This document shows positions 15,978 through 25,068 of a stretch of 64,000 nt of DNA, in pieces. Under the pieces are notes generated by a model. It did no database searches. It was not told the DNA's origin and saw only the letters and a program-made list of their open reading frames with translations. Origin of the DNA: DASVNK01 sp036383895 (GTDB lineage Bacteria > Verrucomicrobiota > Verrucomicrobiia > Limisphaerales > SXQI01). Every line of letters begins with the position of its first letter. The stretch's first letter is position 1. Position numbers and translations under genes: made by a program. The stretch covers positions 1 to 64,000 of the forward strand of contig DASVNK010000079.1 in assembly GCA_036383895.1 (NCBI GenBank). The letters run 5' to 3'.

Positions 15978-17567
15978 ATGACCAAGAGGTTCTACATCAC
16001 CACTGCGATCGATTACGTGAATGGGCAGCCCCACCTGGGGCACGCCTACGAAAAGGTCATCTCGGATGTCATTGCGCGGGTCGAAACGGCGCTCGGACGG
16101 CAGCCATTCTTCCTCACTGGCCTGGATGAACATGGCCAAAAGGTGCAGCAAGCTGCTCAGGCGGAAGGAAAAAGCCCGCAGCAGTACTGCGACGATTTGG
16201 CAGGTGATTGGAAGAAGTTCGCCGCGATCCTCAAGCTTTCAAACGACGATTTTGTTCGCACCTCCGAAGAACGCCACAAAACGGTGGTTCAAGCAATCCT
16301 CAACAAGCTTCACGCGGCGGGGCACTTTTATAAGGCGGAATACAAGGGGTTCTATTCCACGCGGCAGGAGACGTTCTTGACGGAGAAAGATCGGCTTCCG
16401 GATGGGAAGTTTGATGCGATTTACGGGGAAGTGGTTGAGCTGGTGGAGCAGAACTACTATTTCAAACTGAAGGAGCATCAGTCGTGGCTCATCGATTACA
16501 TCGAGAAGAATCCCGACTTTGTTGTTCCATCGTACCGCCGGAACGAGGTGCTTGGTTTCTTGAAGAACAACGAATTGGAAGATCTTTGCATAACCCGTCC
16601 CGCAGCGCGCTTGAATTGGGGTATCCCGATTCCATTCGATCCAGCGTACGTGACCTATGTGTGGTTCGACGCGCTGGTGAATTACGTTACAATTCCAGCA
16701 GCCTACGGTGATCCTGCAGTTGTTGAGGCGCTCGGCTTGGAGAAGTCGTCGCTTGCTGCGCAGTCCAGTTTCCAACAGAAGCTTTCCATCTGGCCGGCCG
16801 ACGTTCATGTCATTGGCAAAGACATCCTCAAGTTTCATTCGGTCTATTGGCCGATCATGCTGAAAGCAATGGGACTTCCGTTGCCGAAGCAACTGGTGGT
16901 GCACGGTTGGTGGCAGAAGAACGGCGACAAGATCAGCAAATCGACCGGCAATATCGTCGATCCGGTAGCGGTGATTAATGAATGGGGCCTCGACGCCTTC
17001 CGCTATTACGTAACGCGCGAACTGGATATTGGTCCAGATGGTAATTGGACCGACAGCGGGTTTGCTTCGCGTTATGGAGCAGAACTTGCGAACTCACTTG
17101 GAAATTTGTTGAACCGTTCGCTTTCGATGCTCGCGCGTTATCGGAACGGCACCGTGCCCGGCGTCTCGAATGAACTCCAACATGAAGTGACTGAGCTCGT
17201 CGCCAAAGCTCGCGCGCATTTCGAGAAGCATGAGATTCAGGATGCGCTCGTTACGATCTGGAGTTTGGTTACGCGCGCGAATCAATACGTAGATCAAACC
17301 GCGCCGTTCAAGCTGGCAAAAGATCCAGCGCAGGCAGCTCGGTTGGATGAAGTGCTTTACAATCTTGCCGAGACTTGCCGGGTGATTGCGATTCTGGTTT
17401 CGCCGGTGTTGCCGGACAGTTCGGCAAAGATTCTGGAACAATTGAATCTGGGCAGTTCGCCGCAGACGATTGCGAATCTTGCATGGGGTGGTTTGGCGCC
17501 GGGGCATCAAATCGGTCAGCCTGCTCCGCTCTTTCCGCGTAAGGACGCTCCCCAGAAGGCCGCTTAA
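15978..17567 (+). CDS. metG: Methionyl-tRNA synthetase
   Basis: A 529-residue class I aminoacyl-tRNA synthetase that charges tRNA(Met) in the cytosol. The HIGH-type motif appears as HLGH at about 18-21 and the KMSKS-type motif as KISKSTGN near 317. Family hallmarks such as TGLDEHGQK, HVIGKDILKFHSVYWP and VVHGWW are present. The zinc-knuckle cysteines of the E. coli-type enzyme are absent (the region reads STRQETFLTEKDRL), so it is the zinc-less type. No C-terminal EMAP/tRNA-binding domain follows the helical anticodon domain. I chose ATG 15978; an upstream in-frame TTG at 15957 would add a non-conserved heptapeptide. It is transcribed divergently from the CotH operon across about 270 nt. Confidence 0.95.
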   Translation: MTKRFYITTAIDYVNGQPHLGHAYEKVISDVIARVETALGRQPFFLTGLDEHGQKVQQAAQAEGKSPQQYCDDLAGDWKKFAAILKLSNDDFVRTSEERHKTVVQAILNKLHAAGHFYKAEYKGFYSTRQETFLTEKDRLPDGKFDAIYGEVVELVEQNYYFKLKEHQSWLIDYIEKNPDFVVPSYRRNEVLGFLKNNELEDLCITRPAARLNWGIPIPFDPAYVTYVWFDALVNYVTIPAAYGDPAVVEALGLEKSSLAAQSSFQQKLSIWPADVHVIGKDILKFHSVYWPIMLKAMGLPLPKQLVVHGWWQKNGDKISKSTGNIVDPVAVINEWGLDAFRYYVTRELDIGPDGNWTDSGFASRYGAELANSLGNLLNRSLSMLARYRNGTVPGVSNELQHEVTELVAKARAHFEKHEIQDALVTIWSLVTRANQYVDQTAPFKLAKDPAQAARLDEVLYNLAETCRVIAILVSPVLPDSSAKILEQLNLGSSPQTIANLAWGGLAPGHQIGQPAPLFPRKDAPQKAA

Positions 17568-17718
17568 TTCCTTCCACTCCGCGCTGCTCCTTGAGAGCAC
17601 ACCCAGCCAACGAACTTTGTTAGCGTTCGCTCAGGGCTATCCCTGCCTGAAACTCATACCTCCGTCCCCTATTTACGGGGCGCGCTTGGGCCTACGTTTC
17701 TCCAGAAAGAAGAGAGTT

Positions 17719-17802
17719 ATGAGCAGAGATTGGAACGATACAGAATGGTTTAACGAGTGGCTCAAGCTCGCACGAAACGAAGGCAATAAGAAGAACGTTT
17801 AG
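17719..17802 (+). CDS. Possible 27-residue peptide upstream of the TPR gene
   Basis: A short open frame (MSRDWNDTEWFNEWLKLA, then a basic tail ending KKNV) lies 8 nt before the ATG of the TPR gene. A purine-rich AGAAGAGAG stretch precedes its own ATG. It is acidic and aromatic, then basic, and differs from random shadow ORFs in sitting squarely in the leader of the next gene. It could be a real small protein, a coupled leader peptide or chance. No similarity is recognised. Confidence 0.32.
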   Translation: MSRDWNDTEWFNEWLKLARNEGNKKNV

Positions 17803-17810
17803 GTGATCGC

Positions 17811-18356
17811 ATGAACGCTTTGACACATGCAGAACGGTTTCAGCTTGAGGCTGCGGAAGGTTGGTTGATGTTGGGCAATCCGATCGAGGCACACGAAGAA
17901 CTCGAGCGGATTACCGGGGAAGGGTCTTACCATCCAGCAGTCCTTTCCATGAGGTGGCAGGTTTACGCCGCCGCCAAGTGGTGGGAAGCCGCGTATGTTG
18001 TGTCCAAAGCGTTGTGCGAGCTTGCGCCACACTCGCCGGAAGCCTGGATCTGCCAGGCCAATACTCTGCGAAACTACAAAGGGGTGATCGAGGCCTGGAG
18101 CTTGCTCCTCGGAGTCGTGAACAAGTTCCCGAAGGACGCAATCATTCGTTACAACCTCTCCTGCTACGCCGCGCAGATGAACCTGCTCGAAGAGTCGTGC
18201 GGCTGGTTGGTGCAGGCGTTTGAACTGGAGGAGTCCACCCAGTTGAAGCTGGCCGCTATCTATGATCCGGACCTGCAACCGCTCTGGGACAAGATCGGCC
18301 GCGACAAGCTGTTCGAAGTCACCGGCCAGAAGTTCGAACTGGCCAAGGCGGCTTAA
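17811..18356 (+). CDS. TPR-like repeat protein
   Basis: A 181-residue all-helical protein with tetratricopeptide-like units. Clear TPR-type positions are seen in EGWLMLGNPIEAHEELER, WWEAAYVVSKALCELAPHSP, and the later AIIRYNLSCYAAQMNLLEES. There is no signal peptide or membrane helix, so it is probably a cytoplasmic scaffold or adaptor. Partner unknown. It follows metG on the same strand after about 240 nt that contain a possible small ORF, and it ends just before a strong hairpin. Similar small TPR proteins are common in Verrucomicrobia, but I cannot name a function. Confidence 0.75.
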   Translation: MNALTHAERFQLEAAEGWLMLGNPIEAHEELERITGEGSYHPAVLSMRWQVYAAAKWWEAAYVVSKALCELAPHSPEAWICQANTLRNYKGVIEAWSLLLGVVNKFPKDAIIRYNLSCYAAQMNLLEESCGWLVQAFELEESTQLKLAAIYDPDLQPLWDKIGRDKLFEVTGQKFELAKAA

Positions 18357-18385
18357 GATTTACAAGGAAGGAAAGTGGGGATGCG

Positions 18386-18412
18386 AAGAGGCGGATTCAC
18401 TCCGCCTCTTTC
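18386..18412. terminator. Hairpin between convergent TPR and POT genes
   Basis: AAGAGGCGGA (18386-18395), loop TTCAC, TCCGCCTCTT (18401-18410) form a perfect 10-bp, G/C-rich stem with a 5-nt loop. A short T run follows on the plus strand. It lies between two converging genes, 30 nt after the TPR stop and about 20 nt before the POT stop, so it can serve the plus-strand transcript and perhaps both. Confidence 0.7.
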
Positions 18413-18432
18413 GTTGTACCCGCTATCGCCGA

Positions 18433-19785
18433 TTATTTCGCTGGTTCTTCTTCGTGGAGGATGGTGACCTCCTGGTAAGTGCGCGCAACGAAGATGAACA
18501 GCACTGCGGCAACGAACATCATGCCGGCGAAGCCAAGGTAGTAGGTGGCGCCGGTGAGGGTCTCCTGGAGGTTGAACTCTTTAATGACGTGATTGATTCC
18601 AGCGGTGAGGAGGTTGCCGAGGGAAATCGAGAGCAGTGAGAGGCTCATGACCAGCGACTTCATTTTCTTGGGAGCTTGAGTGTAGGCGAACTCGAGCATA
18701 GTGAGATAGACGAACACTTCCGCGGCAGTGAGGAAGATGTAGGCGAGCAGTTGCCAGAGGATGTGCGGGTTGAGGCCCCGCTTGATCATCACTTCGATCC
18801 AGGCGGAGACGAGGAAGGAAATGACCGTGATGAACAAGCCGATGCCGACTCTTCGTAAAGGGGTGAGCTTCCAGACTTTATCGATGCCGGGATAAACCAG
18901 CTTAGTGAAGAGTGGGATGAAGATAAGCACGAGAATGGGATTGGCCGCGTGTGTTTGGGAAGGATCGATGGTCCAGTTGAACATCGGGAAATGACGGTCC
19001 ATTTCCATCGCCTGGAGAATCCAACGTGATGACGATTGGTCGTAGAGCGACCAGAAGATCGGCATGAACGCAAAAATCGGGAGCAGACGCGCGATCGATT
19101 TGAAACCGGCGATGCTGAAGGTTTCGCGGACGAATTCCTTACCGGCTGGTGGAATGTGGATGAATTTGTGACGGCCCATCCAGAACACAATGGTGGCGAC
19201 GAACATCAATGCTGCGGGAATTCCGAAGGCAATGCGGGGACCGTAGTCGCGCAAAAGAATTGGTGTGAGGAGCGTGGAAAAGAACGAGCCGAAATTAATA
19301 GAGAAATAAAACCAACTGAATACGCGCGTGATGAGATGTTTATTGGATGAACCGAATTGGTCGCCGACGTGCGCGGAGACGCAAGGCTTGATACCTCCGG
19401 AGCCGATCGCAATCAGCCAGAGACCGGCATAGAGGCCGGTGCGCGTTTGATCGAGCGCGAGCAAGAGCGGACCGAGGCAGTAAATGAGCGAGACGATGAT
19501 GATGGTGCGATATTTGCCGAGCCAGGCGTCGGAGATGATCGCGCCGATGACTGGAAAAAGATAAACTGCGAATTGGAAGACATGGTAGGCCCGGGTGGCT
19601 TCGAGGTCGTCCATCGGCGCTTTTTGACCCTGACTGTTGAGCAGGTACTGGGTCATGTAGACCATCAAGATCGCGCGTAGACCGTAATAGCTGAAGCGCT
19701 CGGCGGCTTCGTTGCCGACGATGTAGGGGACGCCGGGGGGCATCTTGTCGGTTTTGATCGGGGCGGTGAGGAATGGTTTGGCCAT
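18433..19785 (-). CDS. POT/PTR2-family proton-dependent oligopeptide transporter
   Basis: A 450-residue polytopic membrane protein. The POT-family N-terminal signature EAAERFSYYGLRAIL (about 26-40) is present, including the ExxERF proton-coupling motif. Many transmembrane helices follow, with GSGGIKPCVSAHVGDQFG matching the second family signature. It likely imports di- or tripeptides with protons. The ATG lies 12 nt downstream of the stop of the FAD-linked oxidase gene, so the two are probably co-transcribed; no biochemical link between them is evident. Length is within the usual family range. Confidence 0.9.
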   Translation of the reverse strand: MAKPFLTAPIKTDKMPPGVPYIVGNEAAERFSYYGLRAILMVYMTQYLLNSQGQKAPMDDLEATRAYHVFQFAVYLFPVIGAIISDAWLGKYRTIIIVSLIYCLGPLLLALDQTRTGLYAGLWLIAIGSGGIKPCVSAHVGDQFGSSNKHLITRVFSWFYFSINFGSFFSTLLTPILLRDYGPRIAFGIPAALMFVATIVFWMGRHKFIHIPPAGKEFVRETFSIAGFKSIARLLPIFAFMPIFWSLYDQSSSRWILQAMEMDRHFPMFNWTIDPSQTHAANPILVLIFIPLFTKLVYPGIDKVWKLTPLRRVGIGLFITVISFLVSAWIEVMIKRGLNPHILWQLLAYIFLTAAEVFVYLTMLEFAYTQAPKKMKSLVMSLSLLSISLGNLLTAGINHVIKEFNLQETLTGATYYLGFAGMMFVAAVLFIFVARTYQEVTILHEEEPAK

Positions 19786-19797
19786 GGGAAAGTGGGG

Positions 19798-21225
19798 TTA
19801 GGGTTGGTCGAACATTTTGCCTCGGTTCAGGATGCCGTTGGGGTCAAGGGCGGCGCGAAGGGCGCGCATGACTTCCATTTGGGCGTTGCCGGCAAATTTC
19901 GGGAGGAATGATTTTTTCGCGAGGCCGATGCCGTGTTCGCCGGTGATGGTGCCGCCGAGGCGGATGGCTTCGTCGAAGATTTCTTTGAAGGCTTCCTCGA
20001 CGCGATGCATTTCTTCTTTGTTGCGCTCGTCGGTGAGGAAGGTTGGATGCAGATTGCCGTCGCCCATGTGGCCGAAGGTGCCGATGCGGAGATTGTGTTT
20101 TTTCGCTATTTGTTCGACGAAACGAATCATCTTGGCTAGTTCGCTGCGGGGAACGGTGGCGTCTTCGAGAATGGTGGTGGGTGCGACGCGGGCGAGAGCG
20201 GAGAAGGCGGCGCGGCGCGCACTGGCGAGTTTGGTAGCTTCGGCGTCATCCCTGGCGATTTGGACCTGGAGCGCGCCGCAGTTGCGGGCGATTTTTTCCA
20301 TTTGTGCGGCTTCCTCCGCGACGACGGCGGGATGGCCGTCCGTTTCCATGAGCAGGAGCGCTTCGCAGTCGAGCGGCAGGCCGATCTTGGCGTAATCCTC
20401 CACGCAATGGATGGTGGTGCGGTCGAGAAACTCGAGCGTGCAGGGAATGACCTGTGCGGCGATGATCGCGGAAACGGCTTCGGCGGCATGATCCATCTGC
20501 GCGAACGTGGCAATCATCGTTTTCTTCGTCTGCGGTTTGGGGATAAGGCGCAGCAGAACTTTCGTGATGACACCGAGCGTGCCTTCCGAACCGACGAAAA
20601 CATCCTTGAGCGAATAGCCAGCGACGTCCTTCACGCATTTGTTGCCGAGCCACATCACTTCGCCCTGGGGCAGGACGACTTCCATGCCCATGACGTAATT
20701 GCGCGTGACGCCGTATTTAAGTCCGCGCAGGCCGCCGGAATTTTCGGCGACGTTGCCGCCGATGGTGGAGATGCGCATGGAACCGGGGTCGGGCGGGTAG
20801 AATAGACCGGCGGCGAGGGCGGCATCCGCGACGGCGATGGTGGTGACGCCGGGTTCGACCAGCATGGTGAGATTCGCCTTGTCGAGTTCAATGATGCGAT
20901 CCATGCGGACGGTGCACATGACGATGCAATTCGGTGAAGGAATGCTGCCCCCGCTGAGGCCGGTGCCGGAACCGCGGGTGACCACATCGATGCCGAGGCG
21001 ATTAGCGAGTTTCAGGATGGCTGCGACGTGTTCGTTGTTTTCGACGAAGACGACGCAGCCGGGGAGTTGGGACATCGCGGCGGTACCATCGAAACCGTAG
21101 GGAATCAGATCTTCCTTGGCGCGGAGGACATTCTTAACTCCGACGATGCGTTCCAGTTCTGCCCAAGGGAGTTCGGCAGTATTCGCGTGGGCAGCGTTGG
21201 TATTGGCTTGAGTCGCAACCGACAT
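19798..21225 (-). CDS. glcD: FAD-linked oxidase, GlcD/D-lactate dehydrogenase type
   Basis: About 475 residues. The PCMH-type FAD-binding domain shows TRGSGTGLSGGSIPS near 84-98, a classic FAD-diphosphate loop, and GLKYGVTRNYVMGMEVVLP. The C-terminal FAD-oxidase domain ends with GHMGDGNLHP and TGEHGIGLAKK near 428. This matches the glycolate oxidase subunit GlcD / D-lactate dehydrogenase family, which oxidises 2-hydroxyacids. GlcE and GlcF partners are not adjacent, so the exact substrate is open. The frame is open upstream to 21327, but the extension has no homology character; I place the start at ATG 21225. It is followed 12 nt later by the POT transporter. Confidence 0.88.
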   Translation of the reverse strand: MSVATQANTNAAHANTAELPWAELERIVGVKNVLRAKEDLIPYGFDGTAAMSQLPGCVVFVENNEHVAAILKLANRLGIDVVTRGSGTGLSGGSIPSPNCIVMCTVRMDRIIELDKANLTMLVEPGVTTIAVADAALAAGLFYPPDPGSMRISTIGGNVAENSGGLRGLKYGVTRNYVMGMEVVLPQGEVMWLGNKCVKDVAGYSLKDVFVGSEGTLGVITKVLLRLIPKPQTKKTMIATFAQMDHAAEAVSAIIAAQVIPCTLEFLDRTTIHCVEDYAKIGLPLDCEALLLMETDGHPAVVAEEAAQMEKIARNCGALQVQIARDDAEATKLASARRAAFSALARVAPTTILEDATVPRSELAKMIRFVEQIAKKHNLRIGTFGHMGDGNLHPTFLTDERNKEEMHRVEEAFKEIFDEAIRLGGTITGEHGIGLAKKSFLPKFAGNAQMEVMRALRAALDPNGILNRGKMFDQP

Positions 21226-22240
21226 ATATAAGGGCGAGACTAGTAACAGATTGCGGGAGAATGACCAAGTGCCCAAATACCAAAAACCATGAAGCGACCG
21301 TGAGAGACGAAAATCGGAGAGAGACAAAGTGGCGCGAATGTTGACTGCGCGAAAAACTATGCGTTCGCGGTACAGACGAGGTACAACGCGGGTTTTCTGA
21401 TGAACGTTTAGACGAAGGTGAGGTCGGGAGGTGGTGGCTTCCAGGCGTGAAATTGACGCGCGAAGGGAAAGTCAACACGGCCGAGGTAGAGGATAGATGC
21501 GAACGATGATCCAGGGATTTTCGAGTGAAGGGTTTTAGCCCTGTGTTCCGGATTGCGATTTTCGACTTACAAAAAATTTCAAACAGGCGATACAGAGCGA
21601 AAAAGTGCGGTACAATAGGGTCGGAAACGAGGTCGGGAAGGGCGATACAACTTTCGTAAGTTTTTGGGGAAACTCCTAATGGACACGAAGAAAAACGCGC
21701 GGCAAAGGGGCGATCCGAACCGCGAAGGAATTGGGCGGAATGGGTCGTTGCAGGTAGTTGCGGATTGAAGGTCGGGTTAAAGGTTCCAAGCTGAACGGAC
21801 TTACGACGAGAATGTAGACTTGAAGCTGATTCGCGATAATAAGCGTTAAAAAGCGTTAAATCAGTTACTTCTGAGGGGAGAGTCAACATTTCGACGGAGA
21901 TATCGGCGACCCGTGGCACGCTTTTGTTATCGGCGCTGTTTGTCTTCATGGCGTCTCGTTCACTTTCTTGCCGTTAAAGAAGTCGGATGTAAGGAGTACG
22001 TCCGTGGTGTTTTTGGACGGGGATGAAGGGAAATCCGATGGGCGGACTTCTATTCAACCACGCCTTCTTCTTCAAAGGCGGATGCATTGAATCAAAGATC
22101 GATCTAGCAGACAAGCTCGAAGAGATATGGGGGAAATGCAGTATTGCTTATCTGATTAATTACCTTAGTTAGATGCTGCGCCTGGGCGGAGCGAGAATTC
22201 GCCTGGGAGAGCGCATCAATTCAATCATCGGAAAAATATT
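21226..22240. other. 1-kb region without a convincing gene; repeated GMGRTACA motif
   Basis: No open frame here has the codon character or motifs of the neighbouring genes. It should hold the promoters of the minus-strand glcD and the plus-strand gene at 22241. Five copies of GMGRTACA lie at 21367, 21378, 21587, 21607 and 21642, all on the plus strand. A short direct repeat, AAGCGTTAAA, is doubled near 21841-21860. A minus-strand open frame starting at 21949 is low-complexity and overlaps the glcD start out of frame; I do not believe it. Confidence 0.5.
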
Positions 22241-22753
22241 ATGAAAACAAGAACTCTTGCAATGATGGTGAGCGCGGTTGTGGTGAGTGCGCAGTTTACA
22301 CCGACGGCGTATTCGGGGTGCGATAATTTTCGGTTCGAAGCGGTTGCTCAACTGGGCGAAATTGAAGTTGCGCCGGGTGTGTTCGTGATGGGCGGGTTGC
22401 CGACGCCGGCGACGATTGGTGGTGTTGAGGGATTGCTGAGTTCGATTTTGACCGGGGCGCGGCCGAGTGGTTCGAAGGGGCAGGGCGCCTCACATTTCAC
22501 GCTGGTGCATACGTTTGTTTCGACTGATCCGGATCGGCCGGGAATTTTTACCACGAGTGACACGGCGGTGTTTGTGCCGGCGGGGAAGAATCCGGCGACC
22601 GGTCGGATCAATGATGTGATGCGAATTGTCGAGGGGACAGGTGTGTTCGCGAATGCGGATGGGATGATGATTAACAATGCGATTGTGGATTTCGCGAATG
22701 GCACGATGTGGACGGAGGTGCATGGGCGGATTTGCGCGGATGGGGTGGAATGA
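22241..22753 (+). CDS. Secreted hypothetical protein
   Basis: A 170-residue protein with a signal peptide (MKTRTLAMMVSAVVVSAQFT). The mature part includes GIFTTSDTAVFVPAGKNPAT and a pair of cysteines near each end (SGCDNF and GRICADG). These could form one disulfide linking the ends of a small beta-rich fold. I do not recognise the family. No Shine-Dalgarno is obvious. A 1-kb gene-poor region lies upstream, and the 160-nt gap to the next gene contains a TTTTGAG-type short tandem repeat (about 22762-22782). Confidence 0.7.
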   Translation: MKTRTLAMMVSAVVVSAQFTPTAYSGCDNFRFEAVAQLGEIEVAPGVFVMGGLPTPATIGGVEGLLSSILTGARPSGSKGQGASHFTLVHTFVSTDPDRPGIFTTSDTAVFVPAGKNPATGRINDVMRIVEGTGVFANADGMMINNAIVDFANGTMWTEVHGRICADGVE

Positions 22754-22913
22754 GTTCTTGGTTTTGAGTTTTGAGTTTTTAGTTGGAGAGCAGGCCGGGA
22801 CGGGACAGCGTCGCGGCTTTTCTGTTGCCGCTTTGCATGACCGCGGAAAATGCGGCAGCGCGACTACCATAAGAAGTGTTGCAGGGAGAGTGCTGGCTTG
22901 CTAATTCAGCGGT

Positions 22914-23357
22914 ATGACAATTCCACGATTTTTTCGGACAGTAGTCGGTGTTGTTGGGTTCTTGGTAGTTGGTGTTTTGGCGGTGGCTCAGGATGCGGGG
23001 GCGAAGAAGGATGGGCACTTAGGGACTTGGAAGTTGGTTTCGACGAAGTATGGGGACGAGAAGGAGTTTAGGAAGCGCGGCGAAGACTCGGAGCGGATCA
23101 AACATATCACGGCCACGCATTTTACCTGGATCGAGGTGATTACGGATTCGAAGACGATCCAGAGTGGGGCCGGCGGGAAATATACGTTGGAGGGGACGGT
23201 GTATACGGAGACGATTGAATATGCGGGGCAGGGGATGGAGGCGTTTGTGGGGAAACCGCAGAAGTTTACGATCAAAGTGGACGGGGATAAGTTGCATCAG
23301 TCGGGTGTGCTTTCGAACGGGCTGAAGATTGAGGAGAATTGGGAAAGAATGAAGTAA
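22914..23357 (+). CDS. Secreted lipocalin-like protein
   Basis: A 147-residue exported protein (hydrophobic FRTVVGVVGFLVVGVLAVA at the N-terminus, cleavage likely after AQD). The mature domain begins HLGTWKLVSTKYGD, the typical opening of lipocalin-like beta-barrel families, continues with HITATHFTWIEV, and ends NGLKIEENWERMK. Such domains bind small hydrophobic ligands or are of unknown role. It converges with the minus-strand gene at 23367, only 9 nt away. The assignment rests on the opening motif and size. Confidence 0.72.
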   Translation: MTIPRFFRTVVGVVGFLVVGVLAVAQDAGAKKDGHLGTWKLVSTKYGDEKEFRKRGEDSERIKHITATHFTWIEVITDSKTIQSGAGGKYTLEGTVYTETIEYAGQGMEAFVGKPQKFTIKVDGDKLHQSGVLSNGLKIEENWERMK

Positions 23358-23366
23358 GAGTTAATT

Positions 23367-24008
23367 CTATTTGATGGAGTATCTTTCCAAGACGTTGTTT
23401 TTCTCTGTTCGAGCAACGGGGACGCCACGTTTGGCCAGGCGGAGTTCTTTACCGTCGAGGGTGTAGGTGAGTGTGACATCGACTCCGTGAAGCGCGCCAT
23501 GGAAGATGGCTTGGTCTTCCGGTGACGGAGGTTGCCAGCGGAAGTGGAGGTTGATTTTTTGCTGGTCGCTGTTGATTTCCACGAGCGCGGATTGTTTGCG
23601 GAGGCGCTGTTGTTGCCAGGTGCCATCAGGAGTTTTGCTGAAGGTGTAGGTAAAGTGGCCGGCGCTGGCGGGTGAAAGAGTGAATTGGCGAATTTCCAGA
23701 TTTTGAATCATCGCGGTTGGTCCGGTGAGAATTATTTCGCCTTCGATGCCCTCTGCGATCCGAATGGTTGAGTGCGGTGATGGAATGAAAGTTAATTGGG
23801 GATCCATCCGAAGTTTGTCGTTCGGAACGGGCGGTTGAGCGGGATGATTGGTGAGCGCGTGATATTCCAACAGTTTTCTGCCCGGGACGGTTGGCGGGGG
23901 CGGCTGGGAGTCGGCCTGGCGCAGGTAGGAGCGAATTGCGCGGGGCAGTAGCGCCAGTAGGAGGAACCCGGCTAAGCAAAGCAGTGAACGAAGTGAGATG
24001 GGTTTCAT
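23367..24008 (-). CDS. Membrane-anchored hypothetical protein
   Basis: A 213-residue protein with one N-terminal hydrophobic segment (LRSLLCLAGFLLLALLP), then a proline-rich stretch and a beta-rich region (STIRIAEGIEGEIILTGPTA, GHFTYTFSKTPDGTWQQQRL). It is probably an anchored periplasmic protein. I do not recognise the family. The start ATG is clear, and the gene is convergent with the lipocalin-like gene. Confidence 0.65.
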   Translation of the reverse strand: MKPISLRSLLCLAGFLLLALLPRAIRSYLRQADSQPPPPTVPGRKLLEYHALTNHPAQPPVPNDKLRMDPQLTFIPSPHSTIRIAEGIEGEIILTGPTAMIQNLEIRQFTLSPASAGHFTYTFSKTPDGTWQQQRLRKQSALVEINSDQQKINLHFRWQPPSPEDQAIFHGALHGVDVTLTYTLDGKELRLAKRGVPVARTEKNNVLERYSIK

Positions 24009-24061
24009 ACGCTCTGTTGCGGACTCGCAAATCTATCAATGGCATGCTAGTGCGTGGCAAC

Positions 24062-24292
24062 ATGAACGCGAGAGCGAAATGCCCGGAGTGTGGCGGGGCG
24101 GAGTTGTTCAGCACGGAAGTGTCGTCATATGGCGGATATGGCCCTGTGCTGCTGCCGGGGCTGCATTCCTGGATGAGTTACCCGAACTTCGAGGTGGTGG
24201 TTTGCGCGGGTTGTGGTTTGACGCGGTTTTATGCGGAGGAGAAGGCGCGGACAAAACTAAGTTCGACGAAGCAGTGGAAGCGTTCTTCGTAG
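24062..24292 (+). CDS. Small zinc-ribbon protein
   Basis: A 76-residue protein with two Cys pairs, CPECGG near residue 7 and CAGCGL near residue 48, the pattern of a zinc ribbon. Between them, GYGPVLLPGLHSW is a conserved-looking linker. Start choice: ATG 24062 gives MNARAKCPECGG, which I prefer; ATG 24044 would add six residues. Likely a nucleic-acid- or protein-binding module of unknown role. It is transcribed divergently from the gene at 23367 with only about 50 nt between starts. Confidence 0.7.
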   Translation: MNARAKCPECGGAELFSTEVSSYGGYGPVLLPGLHSWMSYPNFEVVVCAGCGLTRFYAEEKARTKLSSTKQWKRSS

Positions 24293-24539
24293 GAGACGGC
24301 AGCGGCTAAGAAACACCTGCAAAGGGGGTTACTGCCGGGCCCGGCCTGGCTGCGCCGATTCACAATCTGACATTTTCGAACGATACGATACGTTTCGCAT
24401 CAATTCGGGAGCGAGGGCGAGTTACGCCGGCTCTCTCGGGCGATATTGGACGAAATTAAGCAGGGTGAAGAGTTAATTAGCGTGGTGGCGCGGGACTGTT
24501 TGGCCTTGCTTCTAAGCACGGGAAAGGGAGCATGGGTTT
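24293..24539. other. Intergenic stretch with no recognised gene
   Basis: About 250 nt with no plausible open frame. The only feature worth noting is the GGAAAGGGAG ribosome-binding sequence at its right end (24521-24530), which serves the SnoaL-like gene. Confidence 0.5.
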
Positions 24540-24950
24540 ATGTATCCCTCGCTCCATTCGTTTATCCGGACGTACACTGACAAGGTTTGGAATGAGCGGA
24601 ATCCGGAGGCGATGCGGGATTATTATTCGCCCGCTTACATTCACCATGATGTTTCGCGGCCGGATGTGATCACGCTGGCGGATTACCAGCAATGGGCGCG
24701 GGATTTGGTCACAGCATTTCCGGATCTGCAGGTGCAGGTTGATGATGTGCTGGCGGAGGAGGGGCGGGCGGTGAAGCGGTGGACGGCCTCGGGAACGCAT
24801 CAAGGAGTGCTGGCAGGGATTCAGTCGACGGGGAAGAAGGTGAGGTTTAGCGGGGTGAGTTGTTATCGGGTCGTGGAATGGAGGATCGCGGAGAGTTGGT
24901 ATGTGTATGATCTTTTTGGGCTGTTGAAGCAGGTGGGGGCGATTCCGTAA
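24540..24950 (+). CDS. SnoaL-like ester cyclase-family protein
   Basis: A 136-residue single-domain protein of the SnoaL/NTF2-like fold. Characteristic positions are WNERNPEAMRDYYSPAYIHH near the N-terminus, DLVTAFPDLQVQVDDVLAEE in the middle and VKRWTASGTHQGVLAGIQST after that. In polyketide producers the family closes rings; most bacterial members have unknown small-molecule substrates. Start: GGAAAGGGAG sits 9 nt before ATG 24540. An ATG 8 nt earlier is in another frame. Confidence 0.85.
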   Translation: MYPSLHSFIRTYTDKVWNERNPEAMRDYYSPAYIHHDVSRPDVITLADYQQWARDLVTAFPDLQVQVDDVLAEEGRAVKRWTASGTHQGVLAGIQSTGKKVRFSGVSCYRVVEWRIAESWYVYDLFGLLKQVGAIP

Positions 24951-25000
24951 CTTACTGGAATGAGCCTCCTCACGTCGGCTGCTACGGGTTTGATTCGGAA

Positions 25001-25068
25001 ATGTTGCGGGAGATTTCAATTTCGGTTGTTGATCCTGTTGGTCAGGAGGCGTGAGGATTGGTGGAGGC
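25001..25068 (+). pseudogene. Broken N-terminus of the GNAT acetyltransferase gene
   Basis: ATG 25001 opens MLREISISVVDPVGQEA in a frame that looks like the natural first strand of the acetyltransferase downstream. It meets TGA at 25052-25054 (a CGA codon would fit the family), continues as GLVEA, then needs a 1-base shift just before 25069 to join MCAEMSARYGRAPSPFS. So the full-length gene carries a nonsense change and a frameshift, or the assembly has errors here. Confidence 0.5.

Noticed and set aside
21134..21949. 271-codon minus-strand open frame upstream of glcD
   Set aside because: Out of frame with glcD, Ser/Arg-rich, overlaps the real start and has no motif.
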